A stretch of DNA of 64,000 nt, from positions 310,001 to 374,000 of the forward strand of contig DASXEW010000003.1 in the NCBI GenBank assembly GCA_036489885.1, in the 5' to 3' direction. Under the pieces are notes generated by a model. The model was not told the origin of the DNA and did not search any database. It saw only the letters and a list, made by a program, of their open reading frames with translations. Source of the stretch: Candidatus Baltobacteraceae bacterium. GTDB taxonomy: Bacteria > Vulcanimicrobiota > Vulcanimicrobiia > Vulcanimicrobiales > Vulcanimicrobiaceae. Positions 1 through 7,055 of this stretch are shown here, one piece after another. Positions within the stretch are counted from its first letter, which is position 1. Every line of letters begins with the position of its first letter. A program made the position numbers and the translations under genes.

Positions 1-725
1 TTCAAGGTGCACGCTCGCTGGCAGTTCGGAAAATTCGATCCCCACATGAGCCGCTCAGGCCCGAATGTCTCAAAAGCCTCACGTATGCGAGCATGCAGCG
101 AATCATAAGGAAACGGATCGCGTGCTACTTCCGGAAAGTTCGACATTTTCATAAAAAGATTCGGCGCCGATGCCATGCCGAGAATTTCGTGCCATTGGCG
201 GAACGGCTCGGAATCACCGTGAAACAGCAGCATGTGATCGACAAGAATTCGTACGTCCGGATGACGCCGCGCTAACGAGATCACCTCATTCGGCGCGTGC
301 GGAGCATAGATTGCAACGATGGGCGAATATTGCTCCGCGGCCGTGAAGAATTCGTCAAGGATTCCATCCGAAAACCACGCGCGTTCCTCCGGTGACATCG
401 GCGTAACCCGAACTCCGTTGAGTCCCGGCATCGTCATAAGCGTTCGTAATCGTCCGGCGATATCCGGCATCGTGATATCGAAACGCGCGAACGCCGCAAC
501 CACACTGTCATTCTCCGTCGCAATCTCGGATGAGTAGCGATTGTCCCACCCCATGATTCCGGGAGTTACCTGGGTTATGCGGTCTATACCGCAATCATGC
601 ATCTCAGCCAAGATGTCTTCTACCGGCCATGAACGACCCGCGAGCTTCTTCTGGTCGAAGCTGCTATCCCAAGGACGATCTGCGCTCGACGCTTGAGAAC
701 AATGAACGTGTGTATCAACGATCAT
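1..725 (-). CDS. Amidohydrolase_2 family metal-dependent hydrolase, 3' end cut by window edge
   Basis: Read by translating the minus strand from an ATG at 725; the frame stays open to base 1, so about 241 residues are present and the C-terminus is missing. The N-terminus MIVDTHVH carries the HxH metal-ligand pair of the TIM-barrel amidohydrolase superfamily, and the last visible stretch RLMWGSNFP matches the C-terminal GSDxP/GSNxP strand of Amidohydro_2 proteins. Here the residue is Asn rather than the commoner Asp. A middle segment reads ILVDHMLLFHGD, plausible for another metal or active-site loop. It lies 20 bases after the MFS gene on the same strand and may be co-transcribed with it. Members hydrolyse or decarboxylate small ring compounds; the substrate here is unknown. 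Confidence 0.8.
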   Translation of the reverse strand, partial: MIVDTHVHCSQASSADRPWDSSFDQKKLAGRSWPVEDILAEMHDCGIDRITQVTPGIMGWDNRYSSEIATENDSVVAAFARFDITMPDIAGRLRTLMTMPGLNGVRVTPMSPEERAWFSDGILDEFFTAAEQYSPIVAIYAPHAPNEVISLARRHPDVRILVDHMLLFHGDSEPFRQWHEILGMASAPNLFMKMSNFPEVARDPFPYDSLHARIREAFETFGPERLMWGSNFPNCQRACTL

Positions 726-745
726 GTTGATCGTGATGCGGCGTT

Positions 746-1876
746 CTAAGTCGCCGCACCTCGACGTTCCATCTTCAAGGTGCCGCCCGCGAACGCAACC
801 AGTATGGCTCCAATGGCGACCGGGACGAACGCAGTCGCAGGAATGTGCGTTGCATCCCAGAGTACGCCGCCGAGCAGCGTCAAGACAAACGAGCCGAGGT
901 ATGCGATCGTGAACATGCCGGCCGAGAGACGGTGCACGTCGCCGTGGTGCGTGAGCATCGGCGGCAACGCGACGATCATCGTAAGTCCGACTGCAGACGA
1001 GAGTCCCAAGAGCGAGACGCCGACGATGACAAGCGTATCGTTGCCCGCGATCAACATCGCAATCGCGGGCAACGCGAAGACGAGAATGACGAAAAAGAAA
1101 CGCGGCTTTCCGGCAAGCTTCTGCGCGAAGAATAGCGTTGCGATCGAGCCGGGGACCTGCGCGGTGTTAAGCGCGCCGATCGCGATCGGTGAGAGCCACG
1201 GACGGCCGAGCGCGTGAAAGTAGTCCGGGATGTACGCGTTGAGTGCGAAATAGAGCACCGATATTCCGGCTTGTAAAATTCCGAGCCGCCACGTAAGAAA
1301 CTTATGCCAATCGGGCCACCATGCGACCGAACGCGGTTCGCCGTGCGCGCCGACGTCCGTAACCCACACGCCGAACACGACGGCCGTTAGAATAACCGGG
1401 ATCGACCACAGCGCGAGATTTAACTCCCAGCTGTTGCCGATGTGCGCAAGTATCAGGGGAACGAAATCGGCGGGAATCGCTTCGCCGACCAGGATGCCGT
1501 TGACGTAGACCGCGGTCGCTAGTCCGATCCGCGCCGGAAACCATTCGCCGACGAGCGTCGGCGCCGCAGGCTGACAAATCGCGACGCCAGCGCCCATGAT
1601 GAAGGTCATCGCGAACAATATGGCTTCGTTCGGGCCGACGCCACGCAAGGCGCCGGCTACGGCGATGATCGCGAGACCGACGATCGTTGCACGGCGCGCA
1701 CCAAGGCGCGCGATCAACAGCGATCCGCCGATGGCTGCAACGCTGAGCAACAGCACCGGTACCGAAGTCAGAGCCCCAACGGCTTTCTCGTCGAGCGAGA
1801 GATCGTGGTGGATCTGCGTCAGTACCGGCGGTACTGCCAGCATGGTGAAGCGCAAGTCCATCCCGACGAGCCACAA
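746..1876 (-). CDS. MFS transporter, CynX/NimT-like
   Basis: The 376 residues are almost wholly hydrophobic, with about 11-12 membrane segments and the MFS loop LIARLGARRAT after segment 2. The N-terminal pattern (LLWLVGMDLRFTM, then PPVLTQIHHDLSL) resembles the cyanate/nitroimidazole (CynX/NimT) MFS branch; the substrate is not predictable. The start is uncertain. TTG at 1876 cuts into membrane segment 1, and family-like residues RRDWFHLGLL continue in frame upstream to a CTG at 1909, just after the lon stop codon. No ATG or GTG is available, so translation may begin at a rare codon by coupling to lon termination. It lies between lon and the amidohydrolase on one strand. Confidence 0.8.
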   Translation of the reverse strand: MWLVGMDLRFTMLAVPPVLTQIHHDLSLDEKAVGALTSVPVLLLSVAAIGGSLLIARLGARRATIVGLAIIAVAGALRGVGPNEAILFAMTFIMGAGVAICQPAAPTLVGEWFPARIGLATAVYVNGILVGEAIPADFVPLILAHIGNSWELNLALWSIPVILTAVVFGVWVTDVGAHGEPRSVAWWPDWHKFLTWRLGILQAGISVLYFALNAYIPDYFHALGRPWLSPIAIGALNTAQVPGSIATLFFAQKLAGKPRFFFVILVFALPAIAMLIAGNDTLVIVGVSLLGLSSAVGLTMIVALPPMLTHHGDVHRLSAGMFTIAYLGSFVLTLLGGVLWDATHIPATAFVPVAIGAILVAFAGGTLKMERRGAAT

Positions 1877-1911
1877 CAGCCCGAGATGGAACCAGTCGCG
1901 CCGCTTCAGCG

Positions 1912-4371
1912 CTATCTCTTACGTGAGATTTGCCGCGCGCGTTTACCGTTGACGCGCACGCGCTTTGCCACGGAACGTGGCCGTAGTGCAACGACGTTGC
2001 TGGCGCGGCGCACCTGGTCGGCGCCCAAGTACACGGGCGTGATGACCCGGTTGCCGAGCGCCTGCAAGAAGACTTCGCTCAGCTCGTCCATGAGCACGAA
2101 CTCCATCGTGTCGCGAACCTCTTTGGGCACGTCATCGAGATCGATCTCGTTGCGTCGCGGCAGAAGTACCTTGCGAATACCCGCGCGCTTTGCACCGAGC
2201 ACTTTCTCTTTGATGCCGCCGACCGGAAGCACTTGGCCCGTCAGCGTAATCTCGCCCGTCATCGCGATGTCGCTCTGCACTTTGCGATTCGTCAGCAGCG
2301 ATACGATCGAGGTTGCAATCGCGATGCCTGCGGAAGGACCGTCTTTGGGGACGGCGCCGGCCGGCACGTGAATGTGCAGATCGTGCTTCGCGAAGTAGTC
2401 TTCGCTCAATCCGAGCTCGTTCGAGCGTGAGCGCAGGAAGCTGACCGCAGCGGTAGCGCTTTCTTTCATCACGTCGCCGAGCTGACCCGTGAGGGTTAGC
2501 TTGCCGGTACCCGGCATCGTCGTCGTTTCGATGAACATGATGTCGCCGCCAACCGGCGTCCATGCCAGTCCCGTCGCGACGCCTGTCGACGCGACGCGTT
2601 TCTTCGTTTCGTTGAAGAAGCGCGGTTTCTGGAGGTAGTCGACCAGCGTCTCCGGCTTCACGCGTTGCTTGAAGTTCGGTTCCTCGGCGACTCGGCGAGC
2701 AATCTTTCGGAAGATCGTGCCGATCTCGCGTTCGAGATTGCGGACTCCGGCTTCTCGCGTGTAGTCACCGATGATCGAGCGAATCGCCGGATCGGTGATC
2801 TGCGCTTGCGAGGGCTTGAGGCCGTTTGCCTTGCGTTGCTTTGCCACGAGATAGCGGCGCGCAATTTGAACCTTGTCTTGCTCGGTGTATCCCGCCAGAG
2901 GAATCACTTCCATGCGGTCGCGCAACGGTGGCGAGATCGTCGAGAGATCGTTGGCCGTGCAGATGAAGAGCACCGACGAGAGATCGAAGGGCAGATCGAG
3001 ATAGTGATCGCGGAAGTTGATGTTCTGCTCCGGATCGAGCACTTCGAGCAACGCCGACTGCGGGTCTCCGCGGAAGTCACTGCCGACCTTGTCGATCTCG
3101 TCGATCATCATAACCGGATTTTTGGTTCCGGCATCGCGCAGCGAACGGATGATCGTACCCGGCATCGCGCCGATGTACGTCCGTCGATGTCCGCGAATCT
3201 CGGCCTCGTCACGAACGCCGCCGACCGAAAGCCGCACGAACTTGCGACCCATCGCGCGTGCGATCGATTGCCCGAGACTGGTCTTACCCACACCCGGCGG
3301 ACCGACAAAGCATAGGATCGGACCGGTTAGCTTCTTGCGCAGCTTACCGACGGCCAAGTACTCGATGATTCGGTCTTTGACTTTCTCGAGATCATAGTGA
3401 TCCTCGTCGAGAATTTCGCGGGCTTTCTTGATTTCGATGTTGTCATCGGTCGTTTGACTCCACGGGAGCTGAACGATCCAATCCAAGTACGTGCGAATGA
3501 CGCTGTACTCAGGTGACGCCTGCGGAACTTTGGTGAGCCTGTCGAGCTCGCGGTCCGCGGCTTTCTTCGCATCTTCGGGAAGCTTCGCGTCGTCGATCTT
3601 CTTGCGGAGTTCGTTGACGTCGGCTTGCTGTGGATCGGTCTCGCCGAGCTCGTCCTGAATGGCGCGCAGCTGCTGACGGAGATAGAACTCGCGTTGGTTC
3701 TTCTCCATCTCTTTTTGAATCTCGGACTGAATTTTGTGTCCGAGTTCGACGACTTCGAGCTCCTTGGTGAGGAGCACGGTGAGCTTGCGCAACCGCTTCT
3801 CGGTGTTGCGCTCTTCGAGAATCGCTTGGCGATCGTCGGTGTCGAGGCGCATCGTCGATGCGACGAAGTACGTGAGCAGATTGGAGTCCGTGATATTTTG
3901 GACTTCCATCTCCATCTCACGCGGCGCTTGCGGAAGATAGCTCAACAGTTTTTGGAACAGCGTCGCGAGATTGCGGTGCATCGCGACCAGCTGCTCCGAA
4001 TCTTTGGTGATATCGGGAAGCTCGATGAAGGTCGCCGACATGTACGGCTCGCTCTGCACGATCTTGTCGATGCGGAAAACGTTCGAGCCCGCAACGATGC
4101 AGCGCAGCGTTCCGTCGGGAACTTTGAGCATCTTTTGAATCGTACCGATCGTGCCGACGCGGCGGATGTCCTCGGGACCCGGATCTTCGGTGTCTTTGTC
4201 CTTGAGAACAACCAAACCGATGGGCTTGCCTTCGCGTAGCGCTTCCTCAACGAGCGCAATGCCCGGCTTCTTTACGACTGCCAGCGGAATGACGGTGTTT
4301 GGAAACAGCACCGCTTCCTGCAGCGGCAGAATGCCGAGAGTATCGGATGCAGGGAGAGTGGTCGTGGTCAT
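1912..4371 (-). CDS. lon: ATP-dependent Lon protease
   Basis: 819 residues, normal length for bacterial LonA. Domains in order: N-terminal LAN substrate-binding domain (about 10-205), coiled-coil linker, AAA+ module with Walker A GPPGVGKTS near 357 and Walker B MMIDEID, then the C-terminal protease domain with the Ser/Lys dyad in PKDGPSAG and KEKVLGAKRAG. It degrades misfolded and regulatory proteins in the cytoplasm using ATP. The ATG at 4371 overlaps the stop of the small heat-shock gene by ATGA, so the two are translationally coupled. The C-terminus has a basic extension (RSVAKRVRVNGKRARQ) that may bind nucleic acid. Confidence 0.98.
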   Translation of the reverse strand: MTTTTLPASDTLGILPLQEAVLFPNTVIPLAVVKKPGIALVEEALREGKPIGLVVLKDKDTEDPGPEDIRRVGTIGTIQKMLKVPDGTLRCIVAGSNVFRIDKIVQSEPYMSATFIELPDITKDSEQLVAMHRNLATLFQKLLSYLPQAPREMEMEVQNITDSNLLTYFVASTMRLDTDDRQAILEERNTEKRLRKLTVLLTKELEVVELGHKIQSEIQKEMEKNQREFYLRQQLRAIQDELGETDPQQADVNELRKKIDDAKLPEDAKKAADRELDRLTKVPQASPEYSVIRTYLDWIVQLPWSQTTDDNIEIKKAREILDEDHYDLEKVKDRIIEYLAVGKLRKKLTGPILCFVGPPGVGKTSLGQSIARAMGRKFVRLSVGGVRDEAEIRGHRRTYIGAMPGTIIRSLRDAGTKNPVMMIDEIDKVGSDFRGDPQSALLEVLDPEQNINFRDHYLDLPFDLSSVLFICTANDLSTISPPLRDRMEVIPLAGYTEQDKVQIARRYLVAKQRKANGLKPSQAQITDPAIRSIIGDYTREAGVRNLEREIGTIFRKIARRVAEEPNFKQRVKPETLVDYLQKPRFFNETKKRVASTGVATGLAWTPVGGDIMFIETTTMPGTGKLTLTGQLGDVMKESATAAVSFLRSRSNELGLSEDYFAKHDLHIHVPAGAVPKDGPSAGIAIATSIVSLLTNRKVQSDIAMTGEITLTGQVLPVGGIKEKVLGAKRAGIRKVLLPRRNEIDLDDVPKEVRDTMEFVLMDELSEVFLQALGNRVITPVYLGADQVRRASNVVALRPRSVAKRVRVNGKRARQISRKR

Positions 4372-4778
4372 ATCGTTATCTTTCTGACCGTCACGCGCAG
4401 CTCGGTGCGCAGCGCGCGCGGCTCACGCACCGCAATCGGTAGCGTGATCGTTAGGATGCCGTCGTTATAAGTGGCGGTCGCTTCGTTGACGTCGATCGGG
4501 TTCGGCAGCGGGATGCGCGCGGCAAACTCGCCGTACTCGATTTCCTTTTGAAGGATGGAGAGCGTCCGGCAGGCCTCGGCGGAGTGGTCCAGCCGGTGGC
4601 CCGTTATATAGAGAGAGGTCTCGTCGGCCGAGACGGTCAGACTCTCGGGATCGGCTCCGGCCAGTTCGACCTGGACGACGATCCGCTGTGACTCCCCGTC
4701 GAAAAAGACGTCCGTATTGGGGTTGAATCGCCCCGAGCGCCAACGGCGCGCCAGCTCAAAAAATCGGTCTTCGTGCAT
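4368..4778 (-). CDS. Small heat-shock protein (Hsp20 / alpha-crystallin)
   Basis: 136 residues from the ATG at 4778, chosen because GGGAG lies a few bases upstream and the protein then begins MHEDRFFELARRW, as Hsp20 proteins do. A frame extends further upstream without family similarity. The alpha-crystallin domain runs from about residue 25 to 125: NTDVFFDG, then VQVELAGADPESLTVSAD, and the closing motif YNDGILTITLP. It is an ATP-independent holdase that keeps unfolding proteins soluble. Coupling to lon by an ATGA overlap makes a holdase-protease stress unit. No CIRCE-like box was found upstream. Confidence 0.95.
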   Translation of the reverse strand: MHEDRFFELARRWRSGRFNPNTDVFFDGESQRIVVQVELAGADPESLTVSADETSLYITGHRLDHSAEACRTLSILQKEIEYGEFAARIPLPNPIDVNEATATYNDGILTITLPIAVREPRALRTELRVTVRKITI

Positions 4779-5079
4779 TAGCACTCTCCCAAACCCGCTG
4801 CTAAGGCCCTCGGATGCGATGACCGCGGTCCTCGACCCTCCGCCTCTTGCTCTAGTACCCATGCCGTGCGTCGCAAAAGCGTATCGGCAGAACAACAAAT
4901 ATTATGTGCTACTTGTTTTGCATGCGCTTTACAAAGCGATATTTGTCGCGATGCGTAAATTTGTAACTATCGAAAATTCCTTGTGCCATATGACTTTTCG
5001 AACGTTACACAACGTTAACTGAGTTAACTTTCATCCAGACTGTTTGCAAATCACTTGGCGTAATGCATGGACGCGCGTA
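4779..5079. other. Divergent intergenic region between hsp20 and the surface-fibre operon
   Basis: No coding sequence supported. It is markedly AT-richer than its surroundings between about 4880 and 5060. It contains the inverted repeat CGCTTT-AC-AAAGCG at 4925-4938 and the GTTAAC elements listed separately. It must hold the promoters for hsp20-lon (minus) and the secreted operon (plus), but no convincing -35/-10 pair could be fixed. Confidence 0.5.
5001..5028. promoter_or_regulatory. Candidate operator: paired AACGTT and GTTAAC elements
   Basis: AACGTT occurs at 5001-5006 and again at 5011-5016. GTTAAC occurs at 5014-5019 and 5023-5028, separated by TGA, giving a symmetrical GTTAAC-TGA-GTTAAC. 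It lies about 140 bases before the first gene of the surface operon. A regulator site is an inference from symmetry only. Confidence 0.35.
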
Positions 5080-5164
5080 GTGTGAGGGCTGCACTGGACG
5101 CTCGCTTGTCGAGCACCCGGGCCGGACGCTCGAGAGAGCCTCCGCCCCCTCACACAAAGGAGAG
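5080..5164 (+). promoter_or_regulatory. Structured 5' leader closing next to the ribosome-binding site
   Basis: GTGTGAGGG at 5080-5088 pairs perfectly with CCCTCACAC at 5147-5155. Inside the loop are two hairpins: GCTCG-CTTGT-CGAGC (5100-5114) and GCTC-GAGA-GAGC (5128-5139), the latter with a GNRA-type tetraloop. The element GGACGCTCG is repeated, once in each hairpin region. The outer stem ends directly before AAAGGAGAG (5156-5164), the Shine-Dalgarno of the ATG at 5167. The arrangement is like a translation-controlling leader or riboswitch, but it matches no class I recognise. Confidence 0.45.
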
Positions 5165-5166
5165 AC

Positions 5167-5748
5167 ATGCTTCGTCTCAATCGCGGTGGGCTCGCTAGAC
5201 TCGGCCTCGCGCTCATTCCATCGGCCGCGCTGGCCTTCGGAACGCTCTGCGCTCCGGCAGCCGCAGCCTCCAATACCGCAAACGTCTCCGTCGCCGTCAC
5301 GGCCGGCGTACAAGCTACCATCGGCGTCACCTATTCGGCCGGCAGCAACGTTAGCTGCAACGTCGGCTCGGCGATCACCGGCTTCGTCGCCTGCACGAAC
5401 ACGGCGACCCTCGCGGGCACGTTCCGCAGCTCGAAGACCGATACGGGCGGAACGTCCGTCTCGATCACGGCCGCAGCAATCACCGGAACCGGTGGCGGCG
5501 TCATCCCGGCCACCGCCTGGGAGATGACCTGCACCGGCGGCACGACCGGCAGCCCGACGAACCCCGGAACGCCCGGAACTCTCGCGGCCACCGCTGCACT
5601 CTCGACGTCGGCAACCGCCTGCCAATCGTGGAGCGGCGAAATCGTCGCCAACTACAGCCTCGTTGTCGCGCTCTTGCTCGACGCGAGCCTCGTTCCGGCA
5701 GACACCTATGCCGCGACGAACTTCACGGCGACGGCAACCGCGAACTAA
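5167..5748 (+). CDS. Secreted spore-coat-U-like (SCPU-type) subunit A
   Basis: 193 residues. A Sec signal peptide ends near AAAASN (about residue 36); the mature part is small-residue-rich beta protein with no charged core. Four cysteines (VSCNV, VACTN, MTCTGG, ACQSW) could make two disulfides. The C-terminus, LLLDASLVPADTYAATN followed by an alternating Thr/Ala strand, resembles the last strand of SCPU/Csu-type pilin subunits (PAGTYxDT then a beta strand). The same C-terminal pattern and cysteine count recur in the third gene of the operon, so the two look paralogous. AAAGGAG lies just upstream of the ATG, and the stop abuts the next ATG (TAAATG). A pilin role is inferred from these patterns and from context. 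Confidence 0.65.
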   Translation: MLRLNRGGLARLGLALIPSAALAFGTLCAPAAAASNTANVSVAVTAGVQATIGVTYSAGSNVSCNVGSAITGFVACTNTATLAGTFRSSKTDTGGTSVSITAAAITGTGGGVIPATAWEMTCTGGTTGSPTNPGTPGTLAATAALSTSATACQSWSGEIVANYSLVVALLLDASLVPADTYAATNFTATATAN

Positions 5749-6543
5749 ATGCTTCGCAGCATTGCAAGCGCGCTCACGGTCGCATTGATCGCGCTTGCAC
5801 CACTGGGGGTCCGGGCACAAACCGTGCCCGGCCTCCAGATCTCGGTTCAACCTCTGATCGTGCAGTTTGCAATTGCGCCCGGTCAACAAGCCAGCGCACG
5901 CGTGATCGTCAAGAACACCGGAACGCAAGCAGCACGCGTCAGCGCGAATCAAATCGATTGGATTTCGAACGTCGACGGCACGGTAAAAACCGGCAAGCCC
6001 GGGATGTCCGCAGTCTCATCGGTCGATCCGTACCTTCATCTATCAGGCAACGAATTCACGCTCGCACCCGGCCAGACACAAGAGATGACGTTGACGCTCG
6101 ATCTTCCGTCAACGTTTCCGTCCACGATCGGCGATCACTGGGGCGGCTACTTCATCCGCGCGACAAGCGCGGAGGGACCGGCCGGCTCGTTCGGCGTCGG
6201 CGCCAACATTCTCGTTTACGAAACTGTCGGCATCGCGCGCAAACATCTTAAGCTCACCACGTTGCGCGTTGAAGACGCGGGCAACGGTAACGTCCGTCTC
6301 GTCGCTCGGATGTCGAACGACGGCGAAACCTACGTTCGTCCTCAAATTCACTTACAAGTCGCGCAGGCCGGACGGATCGTTCAGCAGCGCGATGACAGCA
6401 CCCCGGCGATCTTCGCCGGAAGTCCTCGACTTTACACGCGCACGTTTTCGGGACTGACGCCGGGCAATTACTCGCTCGCGCTCACGATCGATTACGGCGG
6501 AAGCACGCTCGTGGCGGGGACGACGCAGTTTACGGTGCGATAG
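5749..6543 (+). CDS. PapD-like periplasmic pilus-assembly chaperone
   Basis: 264 residues with a signal peptide ending after VRAQ (about 24). The first Ig-like domain begins ISVQPLIVQFAIAPGQQ, and the later stretch NEFTLAPGQTQEMTL matches the 'PxxF-L-PGQ-Q' strand pair typical of fimbrial chaperones. The second Ig-like domain (about 165-264) contains VRLVARMSNDGETYVRP, like chaperone domain 2. Such proteins donate a beta strand to pilin subunits in the periplasm. Its place between two subunit genes and before a large beta-rich protein fits. DUF916/WxL-type proteins share this fold and are an alternative. Confidence 0.65.
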   Translation: MLRSIASALTVALIALAPLGVRAQTVPGLQISVQPLIVQFAIAPGQQASARVIVKNTGTQAARVSANQIDWISNVDGTVKTGKPGMSAVSSVDPYLHLSGNEFTLAPGQTQEMTLTLDLPSTFPSTIGDHWGGYFIRATSAEGPAGSFGVGANILVYETVGIARKHLKLTTLRVEDAGNGNVRLVARMSNDGETYVRPQIHLQVAQAGRIVQQRDDSTPAIFAGSPRLYTRTFSGLTPGNYSLALTIDYGGSTLVAGTTQFTVR

Positions 6544-6544
6544 C

Positions 6545-7054
6545 GTGCGCCGTCTGCTCGTCTCACTTTTTGCCGTAGCCTTCCTCTCGATCGCAGCATT
6601 CGGACACGCCGACGCGGCGGCCGGCAAGATCACGACCTTTACGAAGCTCTGCTCGGGGAGCATCAACTTCACGGTCGTCGACATCACGCACTCGCAGCTC
6701 CCCGGCTCGCAAGCCTGTTCGTTCTCACTCGAAATCACGACGAGCGCGAATCAAGGCTTGATAACGATCGTTGCGCCGAAGATCACCGGCTCAACCGGCG
6801 CAACAATCCCGCAAACGGCTTTCTATGCACTGTGCAGCGCAAGCTCCGACCCGTCGGGAATTTTTTCGTCGAGCGGAACCGTACAGCTGAGCTCGAGCGC
6901 GGTAACGTGCGCGACGATTACGTCGAAATCGAAAAACAAGACGGTCACCTTCAGCGTTTCGCTGTTCCTCGACGACACCGCCGACGCGACGACCTTCCCC
7001 GGCGATCCCGCATACACGGCGGCAAATCTTTCCATTACGGCAGACGCACCCTAA
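6545..7054 (+). CDS. Secreted SCPU-type subunit C
   Basis: 169 residues from a GTG at 6545, one base after the previous stop. The signal peptide VRRLLVSLFAVAFLSIAAF ends near DAAAG. The mature protein has four cysteines (KLCSG, QACSF, ALCSA, VTCAT), and the C-terminus LFLDDTADATTFPGD then AYTAANLSITADAP parallels that of the first gene in the operon. No membrane anchor follows the signal peptide, so it should be periplasmic or extracellular. Probably a minor or tip subunit; the function is inferred from paralogy and operon position. Confidence 0.6.
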   Translation: MRRLLVSLFAVAFLSIAAFGHADAAAGKITTFTKLCSGSINFTVVDITHSQLPGSQACSFSLEITTSANQGLITIVAPKITGSTGATIPQTAFYALCSASSDPSGIFSSSGTVQLSSSAVTCATITSKSKNKTVTFSVSLFLDDTADATTFPGDPAYTAANLSITADAP

Positions 7055-7055
7055 G

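Noticed and set aside
746-4371. Functional link of Lon with the MFS transporter and amidohydrolase
   Set aside because: They share a strand and tight spacing, but no known pathway joins them; adjacency alone is not enough.
5005-5952. Long minus-strand frame over the first two surface-operon genes
   Set aside because: Arg/Gly-rich composition, no homology, and it lies opposite well-supported signal-peptide-bearing genes.
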